A stretch of DNA of 64,000 bases from Fuerstiella sp. (GTDB lineage: Bacteria > Planctomycetota > Planctomycetia > Planctomycetales > Planctomycetaceae), in contig JALHMY010000009.1 of the NCBI GenBank assembly GCA_022843805.1, positions 63,023 to 127,022 of the forward strand. The letters run 5' to 3'. A model generated the notes under the pieces. That model worked only from the letters and a program-made list of their open reading frames with translations, did no database searches and was not told the DNA's origin. Position numbers and translations under genes: made by a program. Below, one piece after another: positions 35,995 to 45,656 of this stretch (within the stretch, counting starts at the first letter, position 1; each line of letters opens with the position of its first letter).

Positions 35995-36639
35995 ATGGCA
36001 CATGACGCGAATCAGTCGGATTCCCCGACAATCACTTCCACCAGTCTGATCCTTCGCATTCAAGCGAAAGATCAGGTCGCGTGGGATCGCTTTGCACGGC
36101 TCTACACGCCATACGTCTATGGCCTGTGTCGAGCTAACGGACTGCAGGATTCAGATGCGGAAGATGTCAGTCAGAATGTTCTGAGGTCCATTGTGTCCGG
36201 AATTGGTTCCTATCAGCGAACAGGTTCATTTCGTGGCTGGATCTCGCAGGTGACTCGAAATCGAATCATTGACCATCACCGCCGCCATCGACGACAACCG
36301 TCTTCCGAAGGTGGGACCGATTTTCAAATTAAGATTTCTGCAGTCCCTGATGTGCTGATGCCACTGTCATCACAGTCAGCGGTCGATGGAGACCCACTGT
36401 TGCTTCAGGCTCTGAGTCTGATCCGCGACGAATTCGAAACTTCGACATGGACGGCGTTCTGGCGAATGGTTGTCGAAGGTCACGGAGCCGCTGAAATCGC
36501 GAAAGACCTCGGCTGGATTGATTCTGACGATCCGGCGAGCCATGCCAAAGGAGCCAAACGGGTTCGACAGGCGAAGTTTCGCGTCATGAAGCGAATGAAG
36601 GACGAGTTCGGGGAAGTTCTGGATTTGGATCATGAGTGA
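35995..36639 (+). CDS. ECF-type RNA polymerase sigma factor
   Basis: 214 aa. Region 2 is visible at about residues 20-95: WDRFARLYTPYVYGLCRANG, then DAEDVSQNVL, then GSFRGWISQVTRNRIIDHHR. Region 4 (about 140-205) contains WTAFWRMVVEGHGAAEIAKDLG and ends in a basic helix. ECF sigma factors of this type in Planctomycetes are usually encoded beside a membrane Ser/Thr kinase that substitutes for the anti-sigma factor, exactly as found here (240 bases downstream). The product probably directs RNA polymerase to a small regulon in response to kinase signalling. The start MAHDANQ is ordinary. Confidence 0.9.
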   Translation: MAHDANQSDSPTITSTSLILRIQAKDQVAWDRFARLYTPYVYGLCRANGLQDSDAEDVSQNVLRSIVSGIGSYQRTGSFRGWISQVTRNRIIDHHRRHRRQPSSEGGTDFQIKISAVPDVLMPLSSQSAVDGDPLLLQALSLIRDEFETSTWTAFWRMVVEGHGAAEIAKDLGWIDSDDPASHAKGAKRVRQAKFRVMKRMKDEFGEVLDLDHE

Positions 36640-36879
36640 CAATCGCCGATGGGCCATAAATCACTGTGGAGGAAGTACTTAGAGCGATTCTCCATCTGCC
36701 GGATGTTTTCGCGTGGCGCTCTGGCGTTTAACGGTTGTTGAAAGAGATGTCTGTGCCTCCCCGGCACCTCACACAACGTGAAATTTGAGCTGCCTAAGAT
36801 TCCTCAGACAGCTCTTTCAACATCTTTTGAAACAGTCCGTATCCCGTGATGTCCACAGTCGATTCTGGAATCCCGTCCG

Positions 36880-39800
36880 ATGGTCAAGCCAACCTGTCCC
36901 CACAACGAGCAACTCGCCTCCTTTGTTCGATGTGAACTGTCCGAAGAAGTCGCTGCGAATGTTCTGGATCATCTGGACCACTGTCCGCACTGCGAGGAAA
37001 CCGTTGCCAAGCTGGAACTGACGATCAAGTCGGTGCTGCCTGGTGCTGCTCCAACGATGATCAGTATGCCGTATGCTGAAGAAAGCGCCTGCCAGCGGGC
37101 TGTTCAAACGCTTGTCAATGAGTTTACAGCCGCTGCTCTGGAGGCAAGTCCTGTCATCGACGCAAAGCCCCCCGTTGCGTCTGATCAACAGTCAGACTTC
37201 CAGACTCTGCGTGACTTCCGAATCGTTGAAAAAGTTGGACAGGGTGGGATGGGGGCCGTTTACAAAGCAGTCCACCAGAGAATGCAGCGGACGGTGGCGT
37301 TGAAAGTACTGCCGTCCGGCATGATTGGCGACCAGAGTGCCATTGCACGATTCAATCGCGAAATGTCGGTCCTGGGACAGCTCAATCATCCAAACATCGT
37401 GCAGGCGTTTGATGCCGGTGATCACGATGGCCAGCACTATCTGGCCATGGAATTCATCGAAGGCGAGGACCTGGCAACCGTACTGCGAAAACATCGTCGC
37501 CTGAATATCCCGGACGCATGTCTTGCCGTTTGTCAGGTCGCGAGTGCTCTGCAGTATGCTCATGAGAAGGGCTTTGTGCATCGCGACATCAAGCCGTCCA
37601 ATCTCATGCTGGCGGAAGTCTTGGGAGCCGATGGGAAGCCGCAGGCCATCGTCAAAGTGCTGGACCTCGGTCTTGCACGCGTGTTTGAACAGACTATCGT
37701 CGATCAGGACAAGCCGACTGCAGAGCTCACATCGGCCGGGCAGATCATGGGCACACTGGATTACATGGCACCGGAGCAGGGGACGGATTCGCATCAGGTC
37801 GACATTCGCACGGACATCTATTCGCTGGGAGCCACGCTGTACAAATTGCTGACTGGCGAGACACCCTTTGCTGAACATGCCACGAAGCCACCGATGCAGC
37901 GACTGATGGCAATGGCAACTCTGGAAGTTCCACGAGTCTCCTCGAAACGTCCGGAGATTCCTGAGAAACTGGCGGCCGTGGTTCACCGCATGCTAGAGAA
38001 AGATCCAGCGCGACGCTTCCAGACTCCCGTGGAACTGTTGCGAGCATTAGAAGAGTTCACAACAGGAGCCAATCTGCTGGCTTTGATGCGACCGGATACA
38101 GCAACCGCCGCAGCCAGCGAACAATCGAGTCCGTCCACGAAATCCCTGCCGCTGCCATCGGCCAGCCGACATGGAGGAAACCGTGGTGTTCGCAGAAGCC
38201 TGGCGATGCTGGGCGGATTCTCGGCCTTCGTTCTGCTGTCGGCCATTCTGGTCCTGACGACTCGCCATGGACGAATCGAAGTCACTTCACCGGATGGCAC
38301 TTTGCCAGCGGACTTGAAAGTCGCCGTTTCCAATGGTGGTGACAGCGTGGAGATTCTTCAGGCGGATAATCAATGGTCAGCGAAAGTGGTCAATGGCGAG
38401 TATCAGCTTCAGTTGACCGGCGGTGACGACAAGTTCGAAATCAAAGAGTCGAAGTTGACGGTCAGTCGCATGGGCAAAGCTATCGTGTTCGTCGAGCTGC
38501 GAAAGGCAGACGCCATAGCTGCAAAAACGCCCCCAGGTCCAGACGTGAGTAAGGCTCGGTCGGGAATGTCGGATAGCAAAGCCGCCATTCCCTCGACCAC
38601 ACTTGAAATGAAGAAGGGTCAGTCTGTTGCGGCGGCCACTTCCGGCAAGCCTTTCCGGCTGTTGCGGCATGGAGTTCTTGTTCGAGATTTCGCAACATTG
38701 CCTGGAGCATTGGCTGAACTGGATTCAGGCGACATTATTGAAATCCTGTCCAATGATCGATTGGTTATCCGTACGCCTGAGCCAATTACGAAGCCCCTGC
38801 ACCTTCGGGCCGGTGAAGGATTTCGTCCGCTGCTTGATTTTCCCGGGCAAGGAGTACTCGAAATTCAGAGCGATTTTACGGTTGAGGGATGTGATCTGGA
38901 TTGGCGTGATTCTCCGCAGAGAAACAGTGACCATCACGGTATCTGGAGGATTCGGAACTGCCGTCACTGGGGTTATTTTCTCGCGAGTTGCAAGTCCCTC
39001 TCATTTGAGAACTCCATTCTGGTCGGCAGTCACACTTGTATCACGTTCAGTCGTTCCTGCACCGACGCGACATTCGACAACTGCCTGATTCGATATGCAG
39101 ACAGTTTCATGGCGGCTCCTGAAAGTCCTAAGCTGCATCTCAAACTCAATAACTGTTCGTTCTGCATGTTTGGTCATGGGATTGGGGGGCTTGTCCACGA
39201 ATGGGGCCCAACACTTGGAGGCGAAACTCAACTGACCGTTGAGGCGACAGGCAATGTGTTCAATGGCAACCTCGCGACTGGCCAGTGGATTCCTAAGTCA
39301 AGTCAGTCCAAAGTTCACTGGACAGGCAAAGAAAACCTCTTTTGCGGAAGGTGGTACGAAGAGTGGGAGCCAGATGGAGATACATGGAAGCTCGCCCGTA
39401 GCGGCTTGAACACCTGGAACAGTTGGTTAAAGACGCCGGAGACAGGCTCCCGCGAACTACCTGCATTGGCTATTGAAATGGGACGGGTTCAGTCTCTCAA
39501 TGGTCCAGAATTTGTCGAAGGTGTCAAACAACAGGTAGAAAAGATTAAGCATCAACGCCAATTGACGGATGTTGGTCCCGACTGGGATATCGTCGGACCT
39601 GGGAACGCTTATGTTCGAGCTTTGGCTGCTGATGGTAGACCGGTGGCCGAAGCCGACCTGCGTCCGGAACGCCTGGAAACAGGGCCAATCGTTTTGCTGC
39701 ACACTGGTGCCGAGCCACGCGGCTTCCTGACGCTGAAGGAAGCGCTGGACGCTGCAGCCAACAATGATGTCATCGAGTTTCGGACGGATGATTCAATCCC

Positions 39801-40626
39801 TGGTGTAATATGGAATGGACAAAACCGCGTACTGACACTTCGGGCAGCCCCCGGATATTCGCCAATGGTCGATGGAGAACTCAGCAGTATCGGGACGGAT
39901 CGTCTGATTGTTGAGGGATTAACGTTACGGCTTAGCTTGTTTGCCAGCGGCTCATGGATGGGCGACTACGACAGTGAGAACGGTGGCAAAGTCATCTATC
40001 CCAATCACGGCAGTATCATCCGGATTGCCAATTGCCAGGTGCTGGGAGTCATGAATATTTCCGGGTGGTTTAACACCGGTACCGATGCTATCCCAGAGGT
40101 TGTGAATTGCATTGCACCGAACCTCCAGGTGGGTCTGCGTTCTGCCGGGACCGTCAAGATTCGCAACTCTGTCTTTCAGCATATGTGGGCGAGCATGGAA
40201 ACCGCTTCAGCAACTCGCGGGACAGTTGACTGTGACCACTGTGCTTTTTGGCGCGTCACGGCAGAAACGCTCCATGATCATGGTAAGGCGGTCTATGCTG
40301 CAACTCCGGTTACGTTTGAGATGGAGCACTCTCTGTTTGCTGCCGTCGCGCCCTTTCAGTTCAATCCTGCCGATGCCGCTCATCCACCGGTTTGGACCGG
40401 AAATCACAACACCTACATCTGCCGCAACACGACGGAAGCTTTTCGCCTGAAACAGTCTCTGCAGGAGAAATTCCAGAGCGACTCTGATAGTGTTGAGATG
40501 CTTCCATGGGAATTCGACCCGGCTCAATGGCGAATCCTTCCAGACGCGACTCCTGGCTACGAACCCAGACCCGATGGCACAGACTTCGGTGCCCGGATTG
40601 ATGAACTCATCAATGTGATGAAGTAG
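36880..40626 (+). CDS. Membrane Ser/Thr protein kinase with zinc-finger head and beta-helix C-terminus
   Basis: A 1248-aa modular protein. Residues 1-45 form an anti-sigma-like zinc finger (HNEQL ... HLDHCPHCEE). The kinase domain (about 108-395) has VGQGGMGAVYKA, VALKVL, the catalytic loop FVHRDIKPSNL (about 231), LDLGLAR (DLG in place of DFG, about 261) and GTLDYMAPEQG. One membrane span lies near residues 440-462 (FSAFVLLSAILVL). The outer part (about 600-1230) repeats short strands with NC and DNC turns and probably folds as a right-handed parallel beta-helix, which may sense a polysaccharide or wall component. Linked to the upstream ECF sigma gene, it probably controls that sigma factor by phosphorylation. 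Confidence 0.9.
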   Translation: MVKPTCPHNEQLASFVRCELSEEVAANVLDHLDHCPHCEETVAKLELTIKSVLPGAAPTMISMPYAEESACQRAVQTLVNEFTAAALEASPVIDAKPPVASDQQSDFQTLRDFRIVEKVGQGGMGAVYKAVHQRMQRTVALKVLPSGMIGDQSAIARFNREMSVLGQLNHPNIVQAFDAGDHDGQHYLAMEFIEGEDLATVLRKHRRLNIPDACLAVCQVASALQYAHEKGFVHRDIKPSNLMLAEVLGADGKPQAIVKVLDLGLARVFEQTIVDQDKPTAELTSAGQIMGTLDYMAPEQGTDSHQVDIRTDIYSLGATLYKLLTGETPFAEHATKPPMQRLMAMATLEVPRVSSKRPEIPEKLAAVVHRMLEKDPARRFQTPVELLRALEEFTTGANLLALMRPDTATAAASEQSSPSTKSLPLPSASRHGGNRGVRRSLAMLGGFSAFVLLSAILVLTTRHGRIEVTSPDGTLPADLKVAVSNGGDSVEILQADNQWSAKVVNGEYQLQLTGGDDKFEIKESKLTVSRMGKAIVFVELRKADAIAAKTPPGPDVSKARSGMSDSKAAIPSTTLEMKKGQSVAAATSGKPFRLLRHGVLVRDFATLPGALAELDSGDIIEILSNDRLVIRTPEPITKPLHLRAGEGFRPLLDFPGQGVLEIQSDFTVEGCDLDWRDSPQRNSDHHGIWRIRNCRHWGYFLASCKSLSFENSILVGSHTCITFSRSCTDATFDNCLIRYADSFMAAPESPKLHLKLNNCSFCMFGHGIGGLVHEWGPTLGGETQLTVEATGNVFNGNLATGQWIPKSSQSKVHWTGKENLFCGRWYEEWEPDGDTWKLARSGLNTWNSWLKTPETGSRELPALAIEMGRVQSLNGPEFVEGVKQQVEKIKHQRQLTDVGPDWDIVGPGNAYVRALAADGRPVAEADLRPERLETGPIVLLHTGAEPRGFLTLKEALDAAANNDVIEFRTDDSIPGVIWNGQNRVLTLRAAPGYSPMVDGELSSIGTDRLIVEGLTLRLSLFASGSWMGDYDSENGGKVIYPNHGSIIRIANCQVLGVMNISGWFNTGTDAIPEVVNCIAPNLQVGLRSAGTVKIRNSVFQHMWASMETASATRGTVDCDHCAFWRVTAETLHDHGKAVYAATPVTFEMEHSLFAAVAPFQFNPADAAHPPVWTGNHNTYICRNTTEAFRLKQSLQEKFQSDSDSVEMLPWEFDPAQWRILPDATPGYEPRPDGTDFGARIDELINVMK

Positions 40627-41061
40627 CTCGGCAATTCAATCATTGCCCCCGCTTCAGGTAGTTGCAGCAGGGCTTCGAACACTTGAGGTTCAGACAAAGC
40701 CCCTGATGAAGCCGGTTCAGCATTGACCAGGTAACCGCAACGCCATGGCGTCATTGAATGCTATGGCGCACATGCCCCCGGCCAGTGATTCGTTCTCGTA
40801 TTGCGGATGGTCGACCGAATTGGCGAGGCATCCGAAGAACCGACCTCAAACGTCTGAGTCATGCGCAGGACTCAGTACATCTCCTTTTGGATACGAAGAC
40901 AGGTCTTTGAGTGAGCGTAGTGCCTTTCTGGAAGACGCATTCACGATGGGCCAGGCGGCACTGATTCTGGCACCACATTTCGAGTGATCTTAAATCCAAA
41001 TCGACTTGGTGAATTCGCTGCAGCCAAGTCGGCGATTTGTTCGCATGCAAGGATCCAACAT
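40627..41061. other. Intergenic interval with no recognised gene
   Basis: About 435 bases between the kinase and the membrane protein gene. A frame on the + strand (40745-40987) lacks a recognisable domain. The 40984 GTG would extend the next gene by 26 unconvincing residues. No terminator or repeat was identified. Confidence 0.4.
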
Positions 41062-43659
41062 ATGGCATCCGAGAAAAATGGAAACGTGTTTCGCAATCCG
41101 TCCGACGTTATCAAGGTGGGAGCTGTATTTGCACCACTATCGCTGGTCTTTCTTGCTCTTCTACAGTCATTAAAGCCAGAGAACTTACCTTCGAATATTT
41201 ATCTAGGGTTTGGATTCGCATCGGCATTCTTCTGTTCATTGGCAACATGCATAATTGCACATTCATACGTCGCTCCCGAAAATCGAAGGAGTGCTGTTTC
41301 CATTCAGATTGCAATGGCGTTGTTGGTCATCTGGGGCTCGTTCATCTGCTGTTGCTTGTATAGCAATCCTCTCTCCTTGCTTGTCTCTCAGATTCGACTG
41401 CCAGAGGGACCCAAATCTGGATGGGTCGTCGAGAATCGCAATGGGGTAGAGTGGTTGGTTTCAGCCAGTCATAGCAAGCCAACACAGCCACCCAATCAAA
41501 ACGCATTCTTGGCCGTTTTTATTTCGATTATCCTTGCGATGTATTTTGCTCCATGGGTCGCCAAGAAAACGATGGCTGTCACACGCTTTCGAATGTTAGT
41601 CAGCATGATGTGCGTGTCGTGGCTGATCGTAGGTGTCGCATGGAACCAAAACCCTCCAAATGAAACGGAGGCTAGTGACGATATTTCCGAAATTCAAAGC
41701 GAGAGGGAAGGTCCGACGGGGCGTATCGGTGACTTCGAAAAAGAAGAACTGAACAAGACGGAAGGTCGCTCAACAAAATGGCACTTCCGAGAGCTTTCTT
41801 CTGTGGCTCTGGCTGTAATGTTCGCGATTGCTGTTTATTTGAGCGTGCCGTTCTTTCGGTTGTTCGCGGCAACCTTCATGGACACAAGTCGCGTTGCAAA
41901 GCTCTGGATGACTTCCGCAGTAACTTCACTGCTGATTATTATCGTAATGGCAGCCATGGGGGCGAGACTGGTCTCTGAAGACGCCTACTTGCTTGCCTAC
42001 ACAGGATTGGCACTTTCGTTGTTTTCAGCTTGGGTCATCCTGCCAGTGATTCAAGATTCAAGAGAACACTGGGTCTCTGCCCACATAAACTCCCTGACGT
42101 GGTCGATTGCAGGTTTCATTTTCCTGGGCCGTCCGTGGAGGATGACGAACGACGACTTGTTTCGTGCAATCTCAATCCTGAGCGTCTCCGTCACTTTTCA
42201 ATTGCTGCATATGCTTCTGGGGCTCTATCAACTACGAATTCTCAGGACCTGCAAATCCGTCTGTTGGGCGGTTCTTTTTGGGATGGCCATTGTAGCCGTC
42301 TCATTGATCTATCTCGACAATGCATCAATACTGTCGCACTTTGCGCCTGCGAAACGAGTGATCCTGCTGATCCTGCTGATAGGCCCTTACGCTGAGAAGC
42401 CGCCGGAGTTCGCTTTCCTTGCTCACAGCGTGGGGCGAAAGCTGAGTCCTCGGCGTCTTTTTGATCGGTTGCGAGCGCTAGTTCGAACGGGTTCAGCTCC
42501 GACGTCGTCGGCACAGCAGGTGCTGCTACCACGTTTCTATGAGACACGAGACCCGGACATTCAGGCCTCGCTTCCGGGTAGCGATGCGGTTCGCTTCATC
42601 ATTCGTCGACAACTACCGGGGTGGTGTGACGCTGTGATTTGCATCTTCGTGTTGCTTGCAATGATTGCCGTTGCAGTAGTTGTCAGTACGTTTCAGTTCA
42701 GTTCCCCCGACCGGCTTCAGTCCGTGCGGAACGATATCGGATGGTATGCCGCAACCTTGGGGCTTTGCTTGACGGCTGGTTGGCTGCTGTTGAATCGACA
42801 TTACCACAATCGGCAGGCGTTGGTGCTTGCTAATGAGAATGTCGGCTGGTGGGCGGGGAGCGAGTTCGAGTGGATGATCCCGTACCGTTCGATTCGAGAA
42901 GTACGCGTCTATACGCAGAGACTCTCAATCGAGACAAATGATGGAAACCGGAGCACAACCCTGCAGCTTTCGTTCAGCGGTGCACAGGCTTCTGCCAGTT
43001 TTATTCAGAGCAAGTACATCAGCGACGCGATTCGATTAGCTTTGGAAAAGCTGGATCAGCAGGCGCCTGTTGATTTCGGTCCCTTGCGCATTACTCCTTC
43101 CGGATTGACAGTGCGAAAACGCACAATTCATTGGCGACATATTGAGTCGATTCAACTTACCGCTGATGGAGTGACAATATCGCGAGAAGGCGGCCTCAAA
43201 CATTGGGCATCTGTGTCTTCCCGGCATCTGAGCAATCCAATGTGTCTCAAGATGCTCGTGTTCTACTTCTATGGGATGCGAAAATTCCTCATGGAGGTAA
43301 CAGGGGTTGATGATGTTTCACCTAGCGACTTTGAGCGAGTCTGTCGTTCTGTGGAAGGGCTTGATGAGTTTGGACTGCTTGACGAGCAGAAACTCACGAG
43401 TGCCGTGTTGGCGGTTTTCTCGTATCAGATTCCCCACAGCCTGACTCTTGGTGCATCGGAGACGACTTTCTCTGGTGAGAAGTCTTTTGAACAGTTTGCT
43501 GCGAGTGAAGCATGGCGGGCTCTCTTAAAACGGCTCGCCTTCTATATCCGCCTCCCGGAACCCTTAGGCAAGCTGCTGCAACCGACGGAAGATTTTTGGA
43601 CTCGGGTACTTTCAGCATTTGTTGAATACGAAGTCAAACGTCAGGCAACCACGTGCTGA
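41062..43659 (+). CDS. Large multi-pass membrane protein of unknown function
   Basis: 865 aa from ATG 41062. About twelve hydrophobic spans are visible in the first 600 residues (for example VFAPLSLVFLALLQSL, SFICCCLY, VTSLLIIIVMAAMGA and AVICIFVLLAMIAVAVVV). A soluble C-terminal tail of about 270 residues has paired strand-turn segments (YRSIREVRVYTQRLSIETND; IHWRHIESIQLTADGVTISR) that resemble a PH-like fold. I do not recognise the family. The next gene overlaps its end by seven bases and also starts with a membrane segment, so the two form a unit. A transport or sensory role is possible but unsupported. Confidence 0.6.
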   Translation: MASEKNGNVFRNPSDVIKVGAVFAPLSLVFLALLQSLKPENLPSNIYLGFGFASAFFCSLATCIIAHSYVAPENRRSAVSIQIAMALLVIWGSFICCCLYSNPLSLLVSQIRLPEGPKSGWVVENRNGVEWLVSASHSKPTQPPNQNAFLAVFISIILAMYFAPWVAKKTMAVTRFRMLVSMMCVSWLIVGVAWNQNPPNETEASDDISEIQSEREGPTGRIGDFEKEELNKTEGRSTKWHFRELSSVALAVMFAIAVYLSVPFFRLFAATFMDTSRVAKLWMTSAVTSLLIIIVMAAMGARLVSEDAYLLAYTGLALSLFSAWVILPVIQDSREHWVSAHINSLTWSIAGFIFLGRPWRMTNDDLFRAISILSVSVTFQLLHMLLGLYQLRILRTCKSVCWAVLFGMAIVAVSLIYLDNASILSHFAPAKRVILLILLIGPYAEKPPEFAFLAHSVGRKLSPRRLFDRLRALVRTGSAPTSSAQQVLLPRFYETRDPDIQASLPGSDAVRFIIRRQLPGWCDAVICIFVLLAMIAVAVVVSTFQFSSPDRLQSVRNDIGWYAATLGLCLTAGWLLLNRHYHNRQALVLANENVGWWAGSEFEWMIPYRSIREVRVYTQRLSIETNDGNRSTTLQLSFSGAQASASFIQSKYISDAIRLALEKLDQQAPVDFGPLRITPSGLTVRKRTIHWRHIESIQLTADGVTISREGGLKHWASVSSRHLSNPMCLKMLVFYFYGMRKFLMEVTGVDDVSPSDFERVCRSVEGLDEFGLLDEQKLTSAVLAVFSYQIPHSLTLGASETTFSGEKSFEQFAASEAWRALLKRLAFYIRLPEPLGKLLQPTEDFWTRVLSAFVEYEVKRQATTC

Positions 43660-45182
43660 GGCAAATTTCCGCGATTCATCGCTCAATGCCACGAAAGACA
43701 AGCTTCATGTGTGAATTCGCTGTTGTCACGGTGTATTGGCTCATTTCCTGCGTCGTGTTGGCGGGAGCGTGTTGCAGAGAGTTTCTTTTCTTGAAGCCAC
43801 TTCTGCCGTGGGGTCTGCCCGCAAATGCCACCAATCACACTGGACGATGCTTTCCAGCGAGAAATTCGCTCTTCGCTAACCCAGGTGACATCGGGTTAAC
43901 ATCTCTTTCTATCGAAGCACATGCCCTGACGAAACCTCGCTCCTCCGCGTTCCTTCGAGCAGCTATTGGTGCTGCCTACGGATTCCTCTGGGGTGCTGCA
44001 GGTCTTCTGATTGCGGCAGTCGAAAACGGATTCTCGTTCTGGGTACTGACCGCCGTGAGTTCAGCCGTGATGGCAATTGCGAACAAACGAGGTGTGGAAG
44101 ATGCTCACATTACCTACGTCAATCAAGATGAATTCGGACTTGTCACAATCCGATGTGATCAAGCCCTGAAGTATTTTTTGCCGCACATGACCAGAAGAAA
44201 CGGCTTTCTATTCAATGATGTTGACTCTGCAACCCTCGTCGGCAACGACATTATCCTGAGACCGAGGCAATGGCGGTCAGGCACTGTGTCGTCGACGTTG
44301 CGGCGACCGGGTCGTATCTGTCAGGATGACTGGAAGAGGTGGTTTCAACGTTTTCGACTTTCGCTACAAGATAGAGACTACTCCGAGTCACTCACTAAAC
44401 TGGCGAAGAGTTATCGATTGAGATACCCGATGGGACTTCCAAACACGTTAATCAGCAAACTTGGAGTGACTTTTTTTGTTCAAAGCGTACTGGGGTCGCA
44501 GGAAAACACAGATCGTGCGCCTGTCGGGAGGATCGCATATTGCGAAACTGGCCTGATCGTGGAGAACTGGTTGCCGCTGTATGACTTGCTGCACAGAAAT
44601 GGCCTGCTTTCGGAGGGCCTTGACTTCATGCTATGGAATGTGAAGTCGATCGACCGAGGTCATGAAATTCAAAGGCTCGTTGATGATTGGCAAGAAAAGC
44701 ACGTTTTCTCATTTCCACCGCAATCCATCATTTCAATCTCTGCCGAGACAGATCATCTCTCTTTCGTGGCAACCGAGGGACGCAGCTTCAGCTTCTTCGG
44801 CGACCAGATTAGCGGTTACGAATTGCTGATTCGCTTGATACGGAGTTCAATCTGGTCTGCTGGAATCGAAGTTGAGTTAATTTCTCAGATGGCAGCAGAT
44901 TTGAAGGAGCTTTGTGAGGCAGAGAACACTAGTGATTTGACTGGTACGATCTTCGGGTCCCGATTGCCGAATCACCGAGCTTCCATCTGGCATTCTGCCT
45001 ACGAACTGGAACTAGATCGTTATCCAAATGTCACCAGCGACCGGGAGTTGCGAATTCGAGAGCGAGTATTTGATGACTGCCGTCGAGCAATGTCGCGTCA
45101 TTTCCATACCGAAAGTGACGCCCGGATCAAATTCCTCGACTCCACTCGTGCCGCAGATGATCTCTCCGGAGTCAGCGGATAG
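43653..45182 (+). CDS. Membrane protein of unknown function, partner of the upstream gene
   Basis: 509 aa from a GTG overlapping the preceding stop; ATG 43686 is an alternative start. The N-terminal 150 residues contain spans VVTVYWLISCVVLAGACC and a long Ala/Gly-rich segment (IGAAYGFLWGAAGLLIAAV). The remaining 350 residues are soluble and charged with no motif that I recognise. The pair with the 865-aa membrane protein is the only visible hint of function. R2 repeat copies lie to either side of the larger kinase/membrane block. Confidence 0.55.
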   Translation: MLRQISAIHRSMPRKTSFMCEFAVVTVYWLISCVVLAGACCREFLFLKPLLPWGLPANATNHTGRCFPARNSLFANPGDIGLTSLSIEAHALTKPRSSAFLRAAIGAAYGFLWGAAGLLIAAVENGFSFWVLTAVSSAVMAIANKRGVEDAHITYVNQDEFGLVTIRCDQALKYFLPHMTRRNGFLFNDVDSATLVGNDIILRPRQWRSGTVSSTLRRPGRICQDDWKRWFQRFRLSLQDRDYSESLTKLAKSYRLRYPMGLPNTLISKLGVTFFVQSVLGSQENTDRAPVGRIAYCETGLIVENWLPLYDLLHRNGLLSEGLDFMLWNVKSIDRGHEIQRLVDDWQEKHVFSFPPQSIISISAETDHLSFVATEGRSFSFFGDQISGYELLIRLIRSSIWSAGIEVELISQMAADLKELCEAENTSDLTGTIFGSRLPNHRASIWHSAYELELDRYPNVTSDRELRIRERVFDDCRRAMSRHFHTESDARIKFLDSTRAADDLSGVSG

Positions 45183-45326
45183 ACCCAGGTAGTAGTGCCA
45201 CCGGAGATTTTGATCGACACGCCCTTGATGGTTGCGTCTTCATGAATCAGTACACATCCAGCAGCACGAATTCACTCCACTCGCTAGTAACGGGCGGAGT
45301 GTTCACAAGAGATTGGGCGTGCAGCC

Positions 45327-45492
45327 TGCGCGGCCTGAACGGCCGCCTGCCCTGTACGGGCCACGCCGACCGGCCTTGGGGCCGGAGCGGCTTGCGGGCT
45401 GAACGCCCGCTTGTGTTCGCTGCCGCTCACACCGGGTCAATGCCGCTGGGGCGGCATGCGACCCGAAACGGCTCCGCTGGACGCTGCGCCCC
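45327..45492. repeat. GC-rich repeat R2, copy 2
   Basis: Same-orientation copy of the block at 35676-35842, about 9.65 kb away. It keeps the ATGCCGCTGGGGCGGCAT palindrome and the CGACCCGAAACGG segment. An open frame crosses it but starts in unrelated sequence and has no domain. The rest of the 45183-45656 interval holds nothing that I recognise. Confidence 0.85.
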
Positions 45493-45656
45493 CTCTGCAA
45501 ACCAGCCGAATTTTGGCAGTCAAACTGGCATCCAATCTGACCTTGCGAGCGTCCAGTCTCTGATGCCCCTAGACAGTTACAGCACAGCACTTAAATGCCC
45601 ACGAGCGGCAATGTGTCAGCTCAAGGTGGGCGTGAACCCTTACGCAGACACTTCCT

